A stretch of DNA of 64,000 nt from Candidatus Bacteroides merdigallinarum. Its GTDB lineage: Bacteria > Bacteroidota > Bacteroidia > Bacteroidales > Bacteroidaceae. Within the stretch, counting starts at the first letter, position 1. The number at the start of each line of letters is the position of its first letter. A program made the position numbers and the translations under genes. Shown here piece after piece: positions 1 through 8,614 of this stretch. The notes under the pieces were generated by a model. The model saw only the letters and a program-made list of their open reading frames with translations, was not told the DNA's origin and did no database searches. The DNA is taken from assembly GCA_019116285.1 (NCBI GenBank), contig DXBX01000063.1, forward strand, positions 17,179 through 81,178, written 5' to 3'.

Positions 1-287
1 TCCAAGTCTGTGATAACTCCCGTTGAAGTTCCCTTCAACACAACATTGACACCGGGCATTGTCAACCCATCTTCATCAACAACCGTACCCGTCACCGTTA
101 TCTTAGCCTGTGATACAGCTTGGCTTTCCAATACTACATTCAAATTAGAAAGCTGGCCGTCTTCAGCTACCGCATAACCACCCTGCAAGGGTAATAACAT
201 CAGACATAAATACTTTGCCCACGAGGATATTCTTCCTTCTGAATTCCCCCAAAGCTTCTTCTCTTTTCGATTACAATATTTTTGCAT
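1..287 (-). CDS. SusC-like TonB-dependent outer-membrane receptor, N-terminal part only
   Basis: The reading frame begins with ATG at 287 and runs off the window, so only about 95 residues are visible. They contain an N-terminal export region and then a carboxypeptidase-regulatory-like domain with the typical segments ITVTGTVVDEDG and MPGVNVVLKGTSTG, which precedes the plug and barrel in Bacteroidetes SusC receptors. SusC proteins import oligosaccharides across the outer membrane in a TonB-dependent way, together with a SusD lipoprotein that would lie outside this window. The gene follows the GH26 mannanase after 110 bp on the same strand, so the imported sugar is probably a manno-oligosaccharide. 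That substrate is inference from context. The region is more A+T-rich than the division cluster. Confidence 0.88.
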   Translation of the reverse strand, partial: MQKYCNRKEKKLWGNSEGRISSWAKYLCLMLLPLQGGYAVAEDGQLSNLNVVLESQAVSQAKITVTGTVVDEDGLTMPGVNVVLKGTSTGVITDL

Positions 288-397
288 GGTTTTTAGTTTT
301 AATTAATAACTTTCTTACGTTTGTCTCTTCAATTTTGCAGGTCATTGCCTGCTTTTACTCACAACTAATTCTCATAGGCATCATTGTTTAATGGTTA

Positions 398-1549
398 TTA
401 CTTCTTTAACTTATAATCGTTTCCGGAGAAATCAATTTCATCCAATGTAAGACTACGCGGATGATTATAGATATCATTCGCAAGACGTTGGTTGTTCTTA
501 TTCAGAATAAAATATCCCCATGGCATAAACCATGCCCAGTTGGTTTGTTGTTCATAGACTTGCACAGAAGGTAAATCACCCACTTCACCTAAAGCGATTA
601 TCTTCCCTTTGCCCAAAGAAATCAATTCATCATGATGAGACGGTTTCCAATCTCCGTGATACACATCTGCTGCCAATACATCCACATATTCATTACCGGG
701 GTAATAATCAGCATATGGGCCGGCTTCGTCGCCGGGTGTTGTCCGAGGCGCATTCGCATCCCACACCCAAAGTAGATTGTTCAGCTTGTGATGTTTCGTA
801 AAATAATCATACATGGCTATCCAGAGCTTTTGGAAGCCGTCTTTACCCGGTTTATTGCACCACCAGAACCAAACTCCATTCATTTCATGGAAAGGCCTCC
901 ACAACACAGGCACTTTAGCTTCCTGTAATTGTTTCAGATAGCCGGCAACACCGTCCATCTGCTTTTTCCAAGCCGTGTTCAGTTCCGTACCTTCTGTAAC
1001 CAATTCATTCCATTCTTCTTGTGTAGGCAATTTATCAGCCCATCGCCAAATATCATCTCCATCGCATACATCGCAATTTACCGGCCAACAACAATGCCAC
1101 ATCAAAGTAATCACACGCCCTTCTGCATGCTTTCTGATAGCGGTATCCACAATCAACTGACGTTGTTCCTCCGTGGTCACCTCCAGCGTGGCACAAGGCT
1201 CTCCATTACCGGGAACTGTCAGATTCAGCGGCCCACAATGCCGGAAATCTGCAGGATTGTCCCCCACAGCGTTGAAGCTGAAATCAGATCCCCACACTAC
1301 CGGCGTCTTTCCCGTCAAGGAATGAACCACCGAATCATAACGTTCCATCCCGCTGGCAAAGTTGTGCATGCCGGTCAGCGTATAATCCCCTTGGATGGAA
1401 TAGAGAAAATCCAACAACTGCACTGCCTCCGGCGTAGCGTTCTCATTCACCGGGCTAAAAATCGTTTGCTGCTCCTTTTTTTCCGAGCAACTGACCAGGG
1501 CCAGAGCAACCGCTCCTACCACACCGGCCATTAATCTGTACGGTCTCAT
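398..1549 (-). CDS. GH26 endo-beta-1,4-mannanase lipoprotein
   Basis: This 383-residue protein has a lipoprotein signal peptide ending in LALVSC with the lipidated cysteine at residue 21, so it is anchored to a membrane facing the periplasm or the cell surface. The body is a glycoside hydrolase family 26 (beta/alpha)8 barrel. The general acid/base glutamate lies in WRPFHEMNG (Glu222) and the nucleophile in IALGEVGD (Glu322), as expected for retaining clan GH-A enzymes. GH26 enzymes mostly cut beta-1,4-mannan into mannobiose or short manno-oligosaccharides. Its neighbours, a GH130 phosphorylase and a symporter, fit a pathway in which mannobiose is imported and phosphorolysed. The start is supported by the clean lipoprotein signal. 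Exact substrate (linear mannan, galactomannan or glucomannan) cannot be read from the sequence. Confidence 0.93.
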   Translation of the reverse strand: MRPYRLMAGVVGAVALALVSCSEKKEQQTIFSPVNENATPEAVQLLDFLYSIQGDYTLTGMHNFASGMERYDSVVHSLTGKTPVVWGSDFSFNAVGDNPADFRHCGPLNLTVPGNGEPCATLEVTTEEQRQLIVDTAIRKHAEGRVITLMWHCCWPVNCDVCDGDDIWRWADKLPTQEEWNELVTEGTELNTAWKKQMDGVAGYLKQLQEAKVPVLWRPFHEMNGVWFWWCNKPGKDGFQKLWIAMYDYFTKHHKLNNLLWVWDANAPRTTPGDEAGPYADYYPGNEYVDVLAADVYHGDWKPSHHDELISLGKGKIIALGEVGDLPSVQVYEQQTNWAWFMPWGYFILNKNNQRLANDIYNHPRSLTLDEIDFSGNDYKLKK

Positions 1550-1586
1550 TGTTTTGTTTATTTAGGTAATTAGTAAATATCAGTCA

Positions 1587-3071
1587 TCAATCCTTTATTT
1601 CGGTCAGCAACCGGAAGGAACTGGCTTTCAACGTCGTAGCATATGTTTCTTCCACATTCAACCCCTCTTCTGCAGCAACCGGGAAACCTTGCTTGTTTTT
1701 CTGCATATTTTCCTCTTCATAGACATACAAGCTAGCGTCCTGCATTTTTTTTGGAAGACGGATTCGCAAATTGTAATCCTCATCACCCACGTTCACCAAA
1801 GCCACAGTGGTCTTACCTTCCCAGCTACCGGCCACAGCATACACAGACTTATCCGCGGAAACGATTTCCGTCTTCAGCACGTCGGTACCTGCAGGGAAAA
1901 AGCGACACATCAACGACCATGTATAAAACCAAGGACGCATTTCTTCTTCATCCGGCTTGCCGAAAACTTCCTCGCCCAGAATATTCCACATTCCCCAGAT
2001 TTTTATGTCTTCTGTATTACCGGAATCCCATTTGCTGTGCATGGCATCATCCAACATCCAGGCTGCAACGCCGGAGAGGCCGTTATTCATCACTTCCATA
2101 GCCAGCAAGGGCATATCCAAACCATAGAAATAGTCATATACCAACATATTACAATCGGTTCCTTTCGTGAAAGGATGCCCCTCTACTCTACGATTATACT
2201 CCGCCATCAAAGCCGAATCGGCCAGTTGCTTATACTTATATCCGGCTTCGCCCAGGATTATTTTCTTATGTTGAGGCACACTCTGCTTATACAATGGCAG
2301 AATCTCTGAATAATGTCCACTGCGCACCTCGTGCTGGCCGGGATAAGCGTGAATGTCATACACACCAATCAATGAATCCAATTCTGCGGCAGTCTGCTTC
2401 ACCCAGCCCACCGCATCATAGGGCGAAGCCGGATTCTTATACCCCACCACTACATCAGGACCGGCAAATGTAACCTGATCCGTCAGCCCGGGATATTTGT
2501 CCATCTCGCGACGGAAGCGGAGCAGCACGCTCTTCCACAGCTCATAGTCACCATTGGTCGAAGCCCAGTCACCATCTGGTTCATTAAATATCACAAAATG
2601 CTTGATACATGAATAGCCACAATCATTCACCAGAAAATTCAAGTAATCCACCGACATCTCTATCCAACGGGAATCAGCCTTCATCTCCCAAGTAGGAGGA
2701 TTATACTCACCATACACCACTGTGATTCCTTTCTCCGTGCAATACTTCAGCAACCGGGAGAGCGAATCAAAATTCCGATGCTTATCATATTTTCCTGTCG
2801 CTGCATCATAGTAACGGTAGGGACTGTTAATCATACAACGGACATAGGGAGGCCTCATATAGTCCAATCTTTCGTAAAGTTTCCCCCAATCTTCGTCCGA
2901 CACCTCCTGTCCCCATGACTTTGCTTCATCATAAGGATCCCATTCCACACCGTTACCTATATATCCGGCATTTATCACTTCGGAAGAAATGGTTACCGAC
3001 ACCTCTTTTTCTTCTGCACAAGCCCCCGCAACCAACAGCATCGAGGCTATCAATAAATGGCCTAACTTCAT
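1587..3071 (-). CDS. Clan GH-A glycoside hydrolase, exported lipoprotein
   Basis: The 494-residue product starts at the ATG at 3071, which gives a lipoprotein signal (MKLGHLLIASMLLVAGAC). An upstream in-frame extension to 3230 would overlap the next gene and lacks a signal. The fold is a (beta/alpha)8 barrel: VIFNEPDGDW holds a glutamate after asparagine (Glu164) matching the clan GH-A acid/base, and KIILGEAGYK (Glu275) fits the nucleophile. A C-terminal stretch of about 100 residues looks like a beta-sandwich, as in GH5, GH30 and GH39 relatives. I cannot assign the family number. Placed between GH130 and GH26 genes, it probably acts on the same mannoside, for example as an exo-mannosidase or glucosidase, but this is inference. 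Confidence 0.78.
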   Translation of the reverse strand: MKLGHLLIASMLLVAGACAEEKEVSVTISSEVINAGYIGNGVEWDPYDEAKSWGQEVSDEDWGKLYERLDYMRPPYVRCMINSPYRYYDAATGKYDKHRNFDSLSRLLKYCTEKGITVVYGEYNPPTWEMKADSRWIEMSVDYLNFLVNDCGYSCIKHFVIFNEPDGDWASTNGDYELWKSVLLRFRREMDKYPGLTDQVTFAGPDVVVGYKNPASPYDAVGWVKQTAAELDSLIGVYDIHAYPGQHEVRSGHYSEILPLYKQSVPQHKKIILGEAGYKYKQLADSALMAEYNRRVEGHPFTKGTDCNMLVYDYFYGLDMPLLAMEVMNNGLSGVAAWMLDDAMHSKWDSGNTEDIKIWGMWNILGEEVFGKPDEEEMRPWFYTWSLMCRFFPAGTDVLKTEIVSADKSVYAVAGSWEGKTTVALVNVGDEDYNLRIRLPKKMQDASLYVYEEENMQKNKQGFPVAAEEGLNVEETYATTLKASSFRLLTEIKD

Positions 3072-3189
3072 AACTTCATTTAGTTTGTTTGAATACTTTA
3101 GCAAAGGTAGTGTTCTTGAAGCAATCCGCATTGCTAATATATGCTCAATATTTGTATTTTTTTGAATCCAGCAAGAACACCAAGCCTTA

Positions 3190-4233
3190 TTATACATCCG
3201 CCCGACATTCGTCCGATAGCAGATACTCAACCAGTTCGTCTACGGCACAAGTCGCCACACCTACATATTTATCCGCACTGCCATAATACACGAACAACGT
3301 CCCGTCTACGATTACATTGCCAACCGGGAATATACATCCCGAATAAAGGCCGGACAACTCGAACTCAAACTCCGGCTCCAGAATCGGCCGGGGGGTCCGT
3401 GCCAGCACATGCAGCGGATTGTCCAGATCAAGCAATAAGGCACCGACACGATAGTATCCCAAACCGCCATGCTCCACGCCATGATACAACATCAGCCAAC
3501 CGGCCTCTGTCTTCAGCGGAGGGGTGCTGCCGCCGATCTTCTCTTCCCACGTACCTTCCACGCCGGACAGTAGCAGATGGCTTTCCTTGTCTTCCCAGCT
3601 CAGCAAATCATCCGAGTACTTCAACCAAATGGACGGGTATTTCACCCCGTAGCTGTCGCCCACAAATTCTTTCGGCCGGTGAAGCATGACGTACTTCCCC
3701 CGTATCTTCTCCGGGAACAGGATGACGTCTCTATCGTCCAAGACGGGTGACGTGAGCCGCCCAAGACGCCTGAACGAACGAAAATCCGACGTGACAGCCA
3801 GCCCCGTATTGCCCAGGTTCTTGCGGATGGCCAACGGCGCATCCGAACCACACTCAGGGGTCAGCACCTCATCGTGCGCGAACTTCCAGTACTGCCCCGG
3901 AGCATAGGGACGATAAGCGTAGGTCACGTAGAACTCGTCGTCATACTTCACAATGCGGGGATCTTCCACGCAACCGGAATCAGGACCGTTCTGGCTGGGG
4001 CCGAATACAGGCTGGTCGGAGGCCCGTTCAAAGTGGAAGCCATCCTTGCTGACGGCCAGCCCCAGGCGTATCACATGCTGCTCGTCGTTACCGGCGGCAC
4101 GATACAGCATATAAAAGATGCCCTTATCGTAAATGACTCCCGGATTGCTGGTCACCAGAGATTCCCAGTCACTGGATGCTAGCGGGGAAAGGATAGGATT
4201 CCCCTCAAATTTCTTCAGTTTCATATTATACAC
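3190..4233 (-). CDS. GH130 beta-mannoside phosphorylase
   Basis: The 347-residue protein has no signal peptide and should be cytoplasmic. It shows the five-bladed propeller pattern of family GH130, including GNPILSP near the N-terminus, GCVEDPRI with the proposed proton-donor aspartate (Asp91), HRPKEF, KIGGSTPP and WLMLYHGV. GH130 enzymes split beta-mannosides with phosphate to give alpha-mannose 1-phosphate; known substrates include mannosyl-glucose, mannobiose and mannosyl-N-acetylglucosamine. The length matches the GH130_2-like group better than the longer mannosylglucose phosphorylases, so the acceptor sugar is uncertain. It lies 16 bp after the symporter gene in one operon, which suggests that the symporter delivers its disaccharide. 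A second possible start lies three codons downstream at 4224. Confidence 0.88.
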   Translation of the reverse strand: MYNMKLKKFEGNPILSPLASSDWESLVTSNPGVIYDKGIFYMLYRAAGNDEQHVIRLGLAVSKDGFHFERASDQPVFGPSQNGPDSGCVEDPRIVKYDDEFYVTYAYRPYAPGQYWKFAHDEVLTPECGSDAPLAIRKNLGNTGLAVTSDFRSFRRLGRLTSPVLDDRDVILFPEKIRGKYVMLHRPKEFVGDSYGVKYPSIWLKYSDDLLSWEDKESHLLLSGVEGTWEEKIGGSTPPLKTEAGWLMLYHGVEHGGLGYYRVGALLLDLDNPLHVLARTPRPILEPEFEFELSGLYSGCIFPVGNVIVDGTLFVYYGSADKYVGVATCAVDELVEYLLSDECRADV

Positions 4234-4249
4234 TCATTATAATAGGTTA

Positions 4250-5827
4250 TCAACTAAAAACGATCCAAATCACGGCACTGAGCAGCAGTAACAGCAAGGC
4301 CCACCACAAATAATATTCGTACCAAGGACGTCCCCGATGAGCCCGGAACTCAGCCGCCATGTCCTTCCACGAAAAGACGGTGTTCTCCAGCTTCTCCGGC
4401 AGCGGAGCTGCGGAAAAACGGCTGGCCACATACATCAGCAAGCCACTGACCACCAGCAGGAACGGCACAATCAACAGGAAGTGCAGATTACCAAACACAT
4501 AGGACTTGAAGAACAGCAGGTTTACGGCTATCACCAGGCCACCCAACAACCCGACAAACACCCCGTTACCATTGACACGACGGTTGAAAATTCCCAGCAG
4601 GAAAGCAGCCACAATGGGAGGCGACAGATAAGAAAGCATCTCTTGGTAATACTTCAGCAGCGAGCCGAACTTACCTATTTGCGGTGCCCACAAGGCAGCC
4701 ACAAGGATAGCCACGCAAGCGGCAATTTTGCCCACAACCACCAGCCGGGCCGAAGAGGCATGCTTGTCATATTTGGCATAGAAGTCCATCGTGAACAGCG
4801 TGGAGGCGGAGTTCATGATGGCGCTCAAGGCTGAAGTCAAAGCCGAGAGCAGAGCGGCAATCAGGATACCCATCACGCCCACCGGCGCCAGACGCATAAT
4901 CATGGTTGGGTAGACCATGTCCGGACGCTCCAGCCCCGGGAAAAGATCACGGGCAATAACGCCGGGAATGGCAATGATGAATAGCGTCATCATGGTCAGG
5001 AAGCCGGCAAAAAGCACTCCTTTACGGCCTTCGTCCACTGAACGGGCGCTCAGCACACGCTGCACCAACGTCTGGTTGTTGGCCCAAAAATAAATGCCCA
5101 GCACCGGCATGCCGACAATCAGCCCCAGCCAAGGAGTGGCCGAGTCCGTCAAAGGACGTATCAGCTTGACCAGCAGGTCATCGGACGCATAGAGCGAGTA
5201 GAAATAATCACCCCCTTGGCGGAAGCAGAAGAAGGTCAGCAACATAGACCCCACAATGAGCACCACGGCCTGTATCAGCTCCGTATTGATGACGGACGAC
5301 AGCCCGCCCGGTATCGTATAGGAGGCTGCGAACAAAGCAAAGATCAAAATAATGAGCTGCAAATCGGCTTCCGGCAATATCAGCTTGATAATCAGTGCAG
5401 CCGAATAAAGGGCACCGGCCGCATCCAGGAAAATATTACCTACGATACAAATAAAGGAGAAATAATAGCGCGACCGGCTGTCGAAACGCTTCTCCAGAAA
5501 CTCAGGAATAGTGAAGATGCCCGACTTGATGTATAACGGCAGCAGGAAGATGGCAAAGCAGACCATCACCACCATGCCTGTCAGATTATAATTATATACA
5601 GCCAGCCCCGTGTCATATGCATCGCCCGACTGTCCTATCAGCGTTGTACTGGAGATGCTGGCCGCAAACAGCGACAAACCCACCACCCACCACGGCATCG
5701 AGCGTCCGGCCAGAAAATAAGACCGAGAGTCGGCACTCTTCCCGTGCCTCATCCCCCACCAGACTATGAAAACCAGGTAGATGACCACAATCACCACATC
5801 CACTCCATTCATCGCAAACATTTCCAT
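4250..5827 (-). CDS. Sodium:solute symporter (SSS family), probable disaccharide importer
   Basis: The 525-residue protein is almost entirely hydrophobic, with about 13-14 predicted membrane segments, and carries the SSS-family signature region ASISSTTLIGQSGDAYD in the second helix and LLSALTSALSAIMNSAST later on. SSS proteins couple sodium entry to uptake of a sugar or other solute across the inner membrane. It is the first gene of the minus-strand operon and precedes the GH130 phosphorylase, which resembles the symporter/phosphorylase pairing of Bacteroides mannan loci. The likely substrate is a beta-mannosyl disaccharide, by context only. A TATCTTTG promoter element lies about 50 bp upstream. 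Confidence 0.9.
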   Translation of the reverse strand: MEMFAMNGVDVVIVVIYLVFIVWWGMRHGKSADSRSYFLAGRSMPWWVVGLSLFAASISSTTLIGQSGDAYDTGLAVYNYNLTGMVVMVCFAIFLLPLYIKSGIFTIPEFLEKRFDSRSRYYFSFICIVGNIFLDAAGALYSAALIIKLILPEADLQLIILIFALFAASYTIPGGLSSVINTELIQAVVLIVGSMLLTFFCFRQGGDYFYSLYASDDLLVKLIRPLTDSATPWLGLIVGMPVLGIYFWANNQTLVQRVLSARSVDEGRKGVLFAGFLTMMTLFIIAIPGVIARDLFPGLERPDMVYPTMIMRLAPVGVMGILIAALLSALTSALSAIMNSASTLFTMDFYAKYDKHASSARLVVVGKIAACVAILVAALWAPQIGKFGSLLKYYQEMLSYLSPPIVAAFLLGIFNRRVNGNGVFVGLLGGLVIAVNLLFFKSYVFGNLHFLLIVPFLLVVSGLLMYVASRFSAAPLPEKLENTVFSWKDMAAEFRAHRGRPWYEYYLWWALLLLLLSAVIWIVFS

Positions 5828-5876
5828 AATAACAACAATATCTATTTTTAATCGGTTAGCTATATTTCCGTCACTG

Positions 5877-5884
5877 CAAAGATA
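5877..5884 (-). promoter_or_regulatory. Bacteroidetes -7 box for the mannoside operon
   Basis: The minus strand reads TATCTTTG here, a match to the Bacteroidetes -7 consensus TAnnTTTG. A T-rich CTTTTTC stretch lies about 16-20 bp further upstream as a weak -33 element. The box is 50 bp from the symporter start and lies in the 171-bp divergent region shared with the AraC-type gene. Confidence 0.6.
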
Positions 5885-5948
5885 AGCGAGTTGTCGAAAA
5901 AGCCTTTATATTTTTCCACTCATTAATTGTACTTTTTTGAATAGTTAC

Positions 5949-5978
5949 TTGTATTCTGATTATAAATATTTACCTTTG
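5949..5978 (+). promoter_or_regulatory. Promoter of the AraC-type regulator gene
   Basis: A -33-like TTG at 5949-5951 is followed after 19 bp by TACCTTTG at 5971-5978, a good Bacteroidetes primary sigma factor promoter. The start codon lies 20 bp downstream of the box. Confidence 0.62.
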
Positions 5979-5998
5979 TCTGCAAAACCACGAGCCTT

Positions 5999-6865
5999 AT
6001 GAAAGAGATACAAAAAGAGATTATCCCGATTGCCGACGACGACCTGTTCATCGTCCTTGACCATCCGAACGCCGACTTTGATTACGCCGTGCATTACCAT
6101 CCCGAATATGAAATCAACCTCGTGGTGGATTCGTACGGGAAACGCATCATAGGCGACTCGGAAGAAGAGTTCTCCTCGCTGGACCTCATCATGGTCGGCC
6201 CCAACCTGCCCCACGCCTGGAAAGGAGAAGTGGTGGAGGGCAACCATGTGGTCACCATCCAATTCTCCGAGAAGCTGCTCAACTTTCCCATCCTCGAAAA
6301 ACGGCTTTTCTCCTCCATCCGGAAGATGCTGCTCGACTCACAAAAAGGCATAGACTTCTCCTACGACACCAAACTGCGGATGAAAGACGAAATCCTGCAG
6401 CTGACACGCATGCAAGGCTTCCACACCGTCCTGACGTTTCTCTCCATCCTGCATCAGCTGTCCGTGTCCGACCACCGCATCTTGGTAAGCAACCAATATG
6501 ACACCCAAGACACCATCCGAAGTTCTAAGAGCCGGCGGATCGCCAAAGTCTGCGAATACCTCGAAGCACACTATGAAGAACCCGTGAAGCTGGAGGACGT
6601 GGCACAGCTGGTCAACATGTCCGAGTCTGCCTTCAGCCACTTCTTCAAGAAGAAGACCAACTCCACCTTTATCGAGTACATCACCAACCTGCGCATCGCC
6701 AAGGCCTGCCGCATGTTGTCGGACACCTCCACGGGTATCGCCGAAATCTGTTACGATTGCGGGTTCAATAACCTGTCCAACTTCATCCGCATCTTCAAGA
6801 AGAAGAAAGGAACCACCCCCAGCGACTACCGGACCTTCACGCAGCAGATTCTGATTAAATACTGA
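5999..6865 (+). CDS. AraC-family transcriptional regulator of the mannoside locus
   Basis: The 288-residue protein has an N-terminal cupin-like sensor half (about residues 10-150, with HYHPEYEINLV and PNLPHAW) and a C-terminal AraC/XylS DNA-binding domain with two helix-turn-helix motifs (about residues 180-285; LEDVAQLVNMSESAFSHFFK and the family signature around CYDCGFNNLSNFIRIFKKKKG). Proteins of this type bind a sugar and activate a neighbouring operon. The gene is divergent from the symporter gene with 171 bp between starts, so control of the mannoside operon is the simplest reading; the ligand is not known. No transmembrane segment is present, unlike hybrid two-component sensors of many Bacteroides glycan loci. 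Confidence 0.9.
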   Translation: MKEIQKEIIPIADDDLFIVLDHPNADFDYAVHYHPEYEINLVVDSYGKRIIGDSEEEFSSLDLIMVGPNLPHAWKGEVVEGNHVVTIQFSEKLLNFPILEKRLFSSIRKMLLDSQKGIDFSYDTKLRMKDEILQLTRMQGFHTVLTFLSILHQLSVSDHRILVSNQYDTQDTIRSSKSRRIAKVCEYLEAHYEEPVKLEDVAQLVNMSESAFSHFFKKKTNSTFIEYITNLRIAKACRMLSDTSTGIAEICYDCGFNNLSNFIRIFKKKKGTTPSDYRTFTQQILIKY

Positions 6866-6897
6866 GCGCACCGGCCTTACCCTGCCGGCACATTCCC

Positions 6898-6985
6898 TAT
6901 ATCCCCGCACGCCCACGCCGGTACCCGCGCTCCCGCTCGTCGGTACCCCCGCTCCCGCTCGTCGGTACCCGCGCTCGCGAGCCCC
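6898..6985. repeat. 22-bp tandem repeat array A
   Basis: Four consecutive 22-bp units start at 6898, 6920, 6942 and 6964, the last three beginning GGTACCC and containing GCTC blocks; a weaker fifth unit may follow at 6986. This is one of seven arrays of the same family in the window (see findings). It occupies the middle of the 316-bp gap between the AraC-type gene and mraZ. A small hairpin (CCGGC 6871-6875, GCCGG 6884-6888) just after the AraC stop may end that transcript. Confidence 0.85.
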
Positions 6986-7051
6986 GGCTCTCCCCCTTGC
7001 GGGGCGGGTCGGGACCCCGCAATCCCCCACCAGCAAAGCGTTTCAGAAGAA

Positions 7052-7110
7052 TACTTATTTTCAAGGGAATAAGTAATCAACAGGCTGTTGAAAACTTATT
7101 CGAAAGTTTT
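7052..7110. promoter_or_regulatory. Three stacked dyads upstream of mraZ
   Basis: Three perfect inverted repeats follow one another: TACTTATT/AATAAGTA (7052-7059, 7068-7075), CAACA/TGTTG (7078-7082, 7086-7090) and AAAACTT/AAGTTTT (7091-7097, 7104-7110). They sit directly before the MraZ box. They could be operator sites or alternative RNA hairpins; the ACTTATT motif recurs in the third dyad, so the arms can pair in more than one way. No function is known to me. Confidence 0.5.
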
Positions 7111-7124
7111 TCTGCGAAATATGG

Positions 7125-7146
7125 TGGGGGATTGTGGGGAATTGTG
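7125..7146 (+). promoter_or_regulatory. MraZ box (autoregulatory operator)
   Basis: TGGGG occurs at 7125-7129 and 7135-7139, each followed by ATTG, with a further TG at 7145, giving an exact 10-bp period. Tandem TGGGN5 repeats are the known binding sites of MraZ in E. coli and other bacteria, always just upstream of mraZ. The site lies 36 bp before the mraZ start. Confidence 0.75.
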
Positions 7147-7181
7147 TACTTTTACAGCCTGATATTATAATAAGGAAAGAA

Positions 7182-7658
7182 ATGATACGTTTTTTGGGCA
7201 ACATAGAGGCCAAGACCGACGCCAAGGGACGGGTGTTCATCCCCGCCGCCTTCCGGAAACAGCTGCAGGCTGCGTCCGAGGAGAGCCTCGTGCTGCGCAA
7301 AGATGTATTCCAGGACTGCCTGGTGCTCTACCCCGAAAGCGTCTGGTTTAAGACGCAGGAGGAACTGCGCCGGCGGCTGAACCGCTGGAATGCCCGCCAG
7401 CAGGCCGTGTTCCGCCAGTTCGTCAGCGATGCGGAGGTGGTGGTGCCGGACGGCAACGGACGCATCCTCATCCCCCGACGCTACCTCCAGATGGCGGGCA
7501 TCCGGGACGAGGTGCGCTTCATCGGCGTGGACAACACCATCGAAATCTGGGCACGCGAACGGGCGGAAATCCCGTTCATGGATGCGGAAGAGTTCAGCCA
7601 AGCCTTGCAAGAGACCTTGGGCGAGGATTTGTGGGATAACAACAAAGGAGAGCTATAA
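7182..7658 (+). CDS. mraZ: MraZ, transcriptional regulator of the division cluster
   Basis: The 158-residue product has two SpoVT-AbrB-type repeats, DAKGRVFIPAAFR near the N-terminus and DGNGRILIPRRYL in the second half, as MraZ does. MraZ forms rings that bind direct repeats upstream of its own gene and modulate the division and cell wall cluster. The start at 7182 is chosen because family members begin directly before the first repeat (MIRFLGNIEAK); an upstream ATG at 7134 lies inside the MraZ box. It is the first gene of the cluster and is separated from rsmH by 2 bp. Confidence 0.95.
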   Translation: MIRFLGNIEAKTDAKGRVFIPAAFRKQLQAASEESLVLRKDVFQDCLVLYPESVWFKTQEELRRRLNRWNARQQAVFRQFVSDAEVVVPDGNGRILIPRRYLQMAGIRDEVRFIGVDNTIEIWARERAEIPFMDAEEFSQALQETLGEDLWDNNKGEL

Positions 7659-7660
7659 TC

Positions 7661-8599
7661 ATGACGCAAGAGACTACTACGACCTATCACATACCGGTGC
7701 TGCTGACACCCGCCGTGGACGGACTGGACATCCGCCCGGACGGCACGTACGTGGACGTTACCCTGGGAGGCGGCGGACACACGCGCGAAATCCTGCGGCG
7801 GCTGGGGCCCGACGGACGCCTGCTGGGCTTCGACCAGGACGAGGACGCGGAACGGAATATCCCGGACGACCCGCGCTTCACCTTCGTGCGAAGCAACTTC
7901 CGCTACCTGCACAACTTCCTGCGCTACCACGGCATCCGCCACATCGACGGGCTGCTGGCCGACCTGGGTGTGTCGTCCCACCACTTCGACGACAGCCAGC
8001 GGGGCTTCTCCTTCCGCTTCGACGGCGCGCTGGACATGCGCATGAACAAGCGGGCGGGACAGACGGCGGCCGACATCGTGAACACCTACGACGAGGAGCG
8101 CCTGGCCAACATCTTCTACCTCTACGGCGAGCTGAAGAACAGCCGGCGACTGGCAGCCGCCCTTGTACGGGCACGGGCACAGGCCCCGGTAGCCACCATC
8201 GGCCAGTTTCTGGACATCGTAAAACCGCTGTTCGGCCGCGAGCGCGAGAAGAAGGAACTGGCCCGTGTCTTCCAGGCCCTGCGCATCGAGGTGAACCACG
8301 AGATGGAAGCCCTGCGCGAGATGCTCCAAGCCGCCACCGAGGCCCTGCGCCCGGGCGGACGGCTGGCGGTCATCACCTACCACTCGCTGGAGGACCGCCT
8401 GGTGAAGAACCTGATGAAGACCGGCAACATGGAAGGCACGGTGGTGAAGGACTTCTACGGCAACGTGCAGACGCCCTTCCGCACGGTGAACAACAAGGTC
8501 ATCACGCCGGACGAAGACGAAGTGGCCCGCAACCCCCGGTCGCGCAGCGCCAAGCTCCGCATCGCCGAGAAACGGGAAGAGAACAACAACGACAACTGA
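7661..8599 (+). CDS. rsmH: 16S rRNA (cytosine-1402-N4)-methyltransferase RsmH
   Basis: The 312-residue enzyme methylates N4 of C1402 in the decoding centre of 16S rRNA with S-adenosylmethionine. The cofactor-binding motif VDVTLGGGGHT is at residues 31-41, LLADLGVSSHHFDD and the C-terminal SRSAKLRIAEK segment are also diagnostic. Length and position as second gene of the mraZ cluster are as in most bacteria. The gene starts 2 bp after mraZ stops, so the two are probably translationally coupled. Confidence 0.97.
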   Translation: MTQETTTTYHIPVLLTPAVDGLDIRPDGTYVDVTLGGGGHTREILRRLGPDGRLLGFDQDEDAERNIPDDPRFTFVRSNFRYLHNFLRYHGIRHIDGLLADLGVSSHHFDDSQRGFSFRFDGALDMRMNKRAGQTAADIVNTYDEERLANIFYLYGELKNSRRLAAALVRARAQAPVATIGQFLDIVKPLFGREREKKELARVFQALRIEVNHEMEALREMLQAATEALRPGGRLAVITYHSLEDRLVKNLMKTGNMEGTVVKDFYGNVQTPFRTVNNKVITPDEDEVARNPRSRSAKLRIAEKREENNNDN

Positions 8600-8614
8600 A
8601 CACAAGGAGGAATC

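Noticed and set aside
337..352. GCAGG/CCTGC hairpin as terminator of the GH26 gene
   Set aside because: The T-run follows on the plus strand only, while the genes on both sides are on the minus strand.
3071..3230. N-terminal extension of the clan GH-A hydrolase
   Set aside because: It overlaps the GH130 gene end and places a non-signal sequence before a perfect lipoprotein signal.
6898..6985. CRISPR array
   Set aside because: Units are contiguous 22-bp repeats without unique spacers, and no cas gene is in the window; the same holds for the other six arrays.
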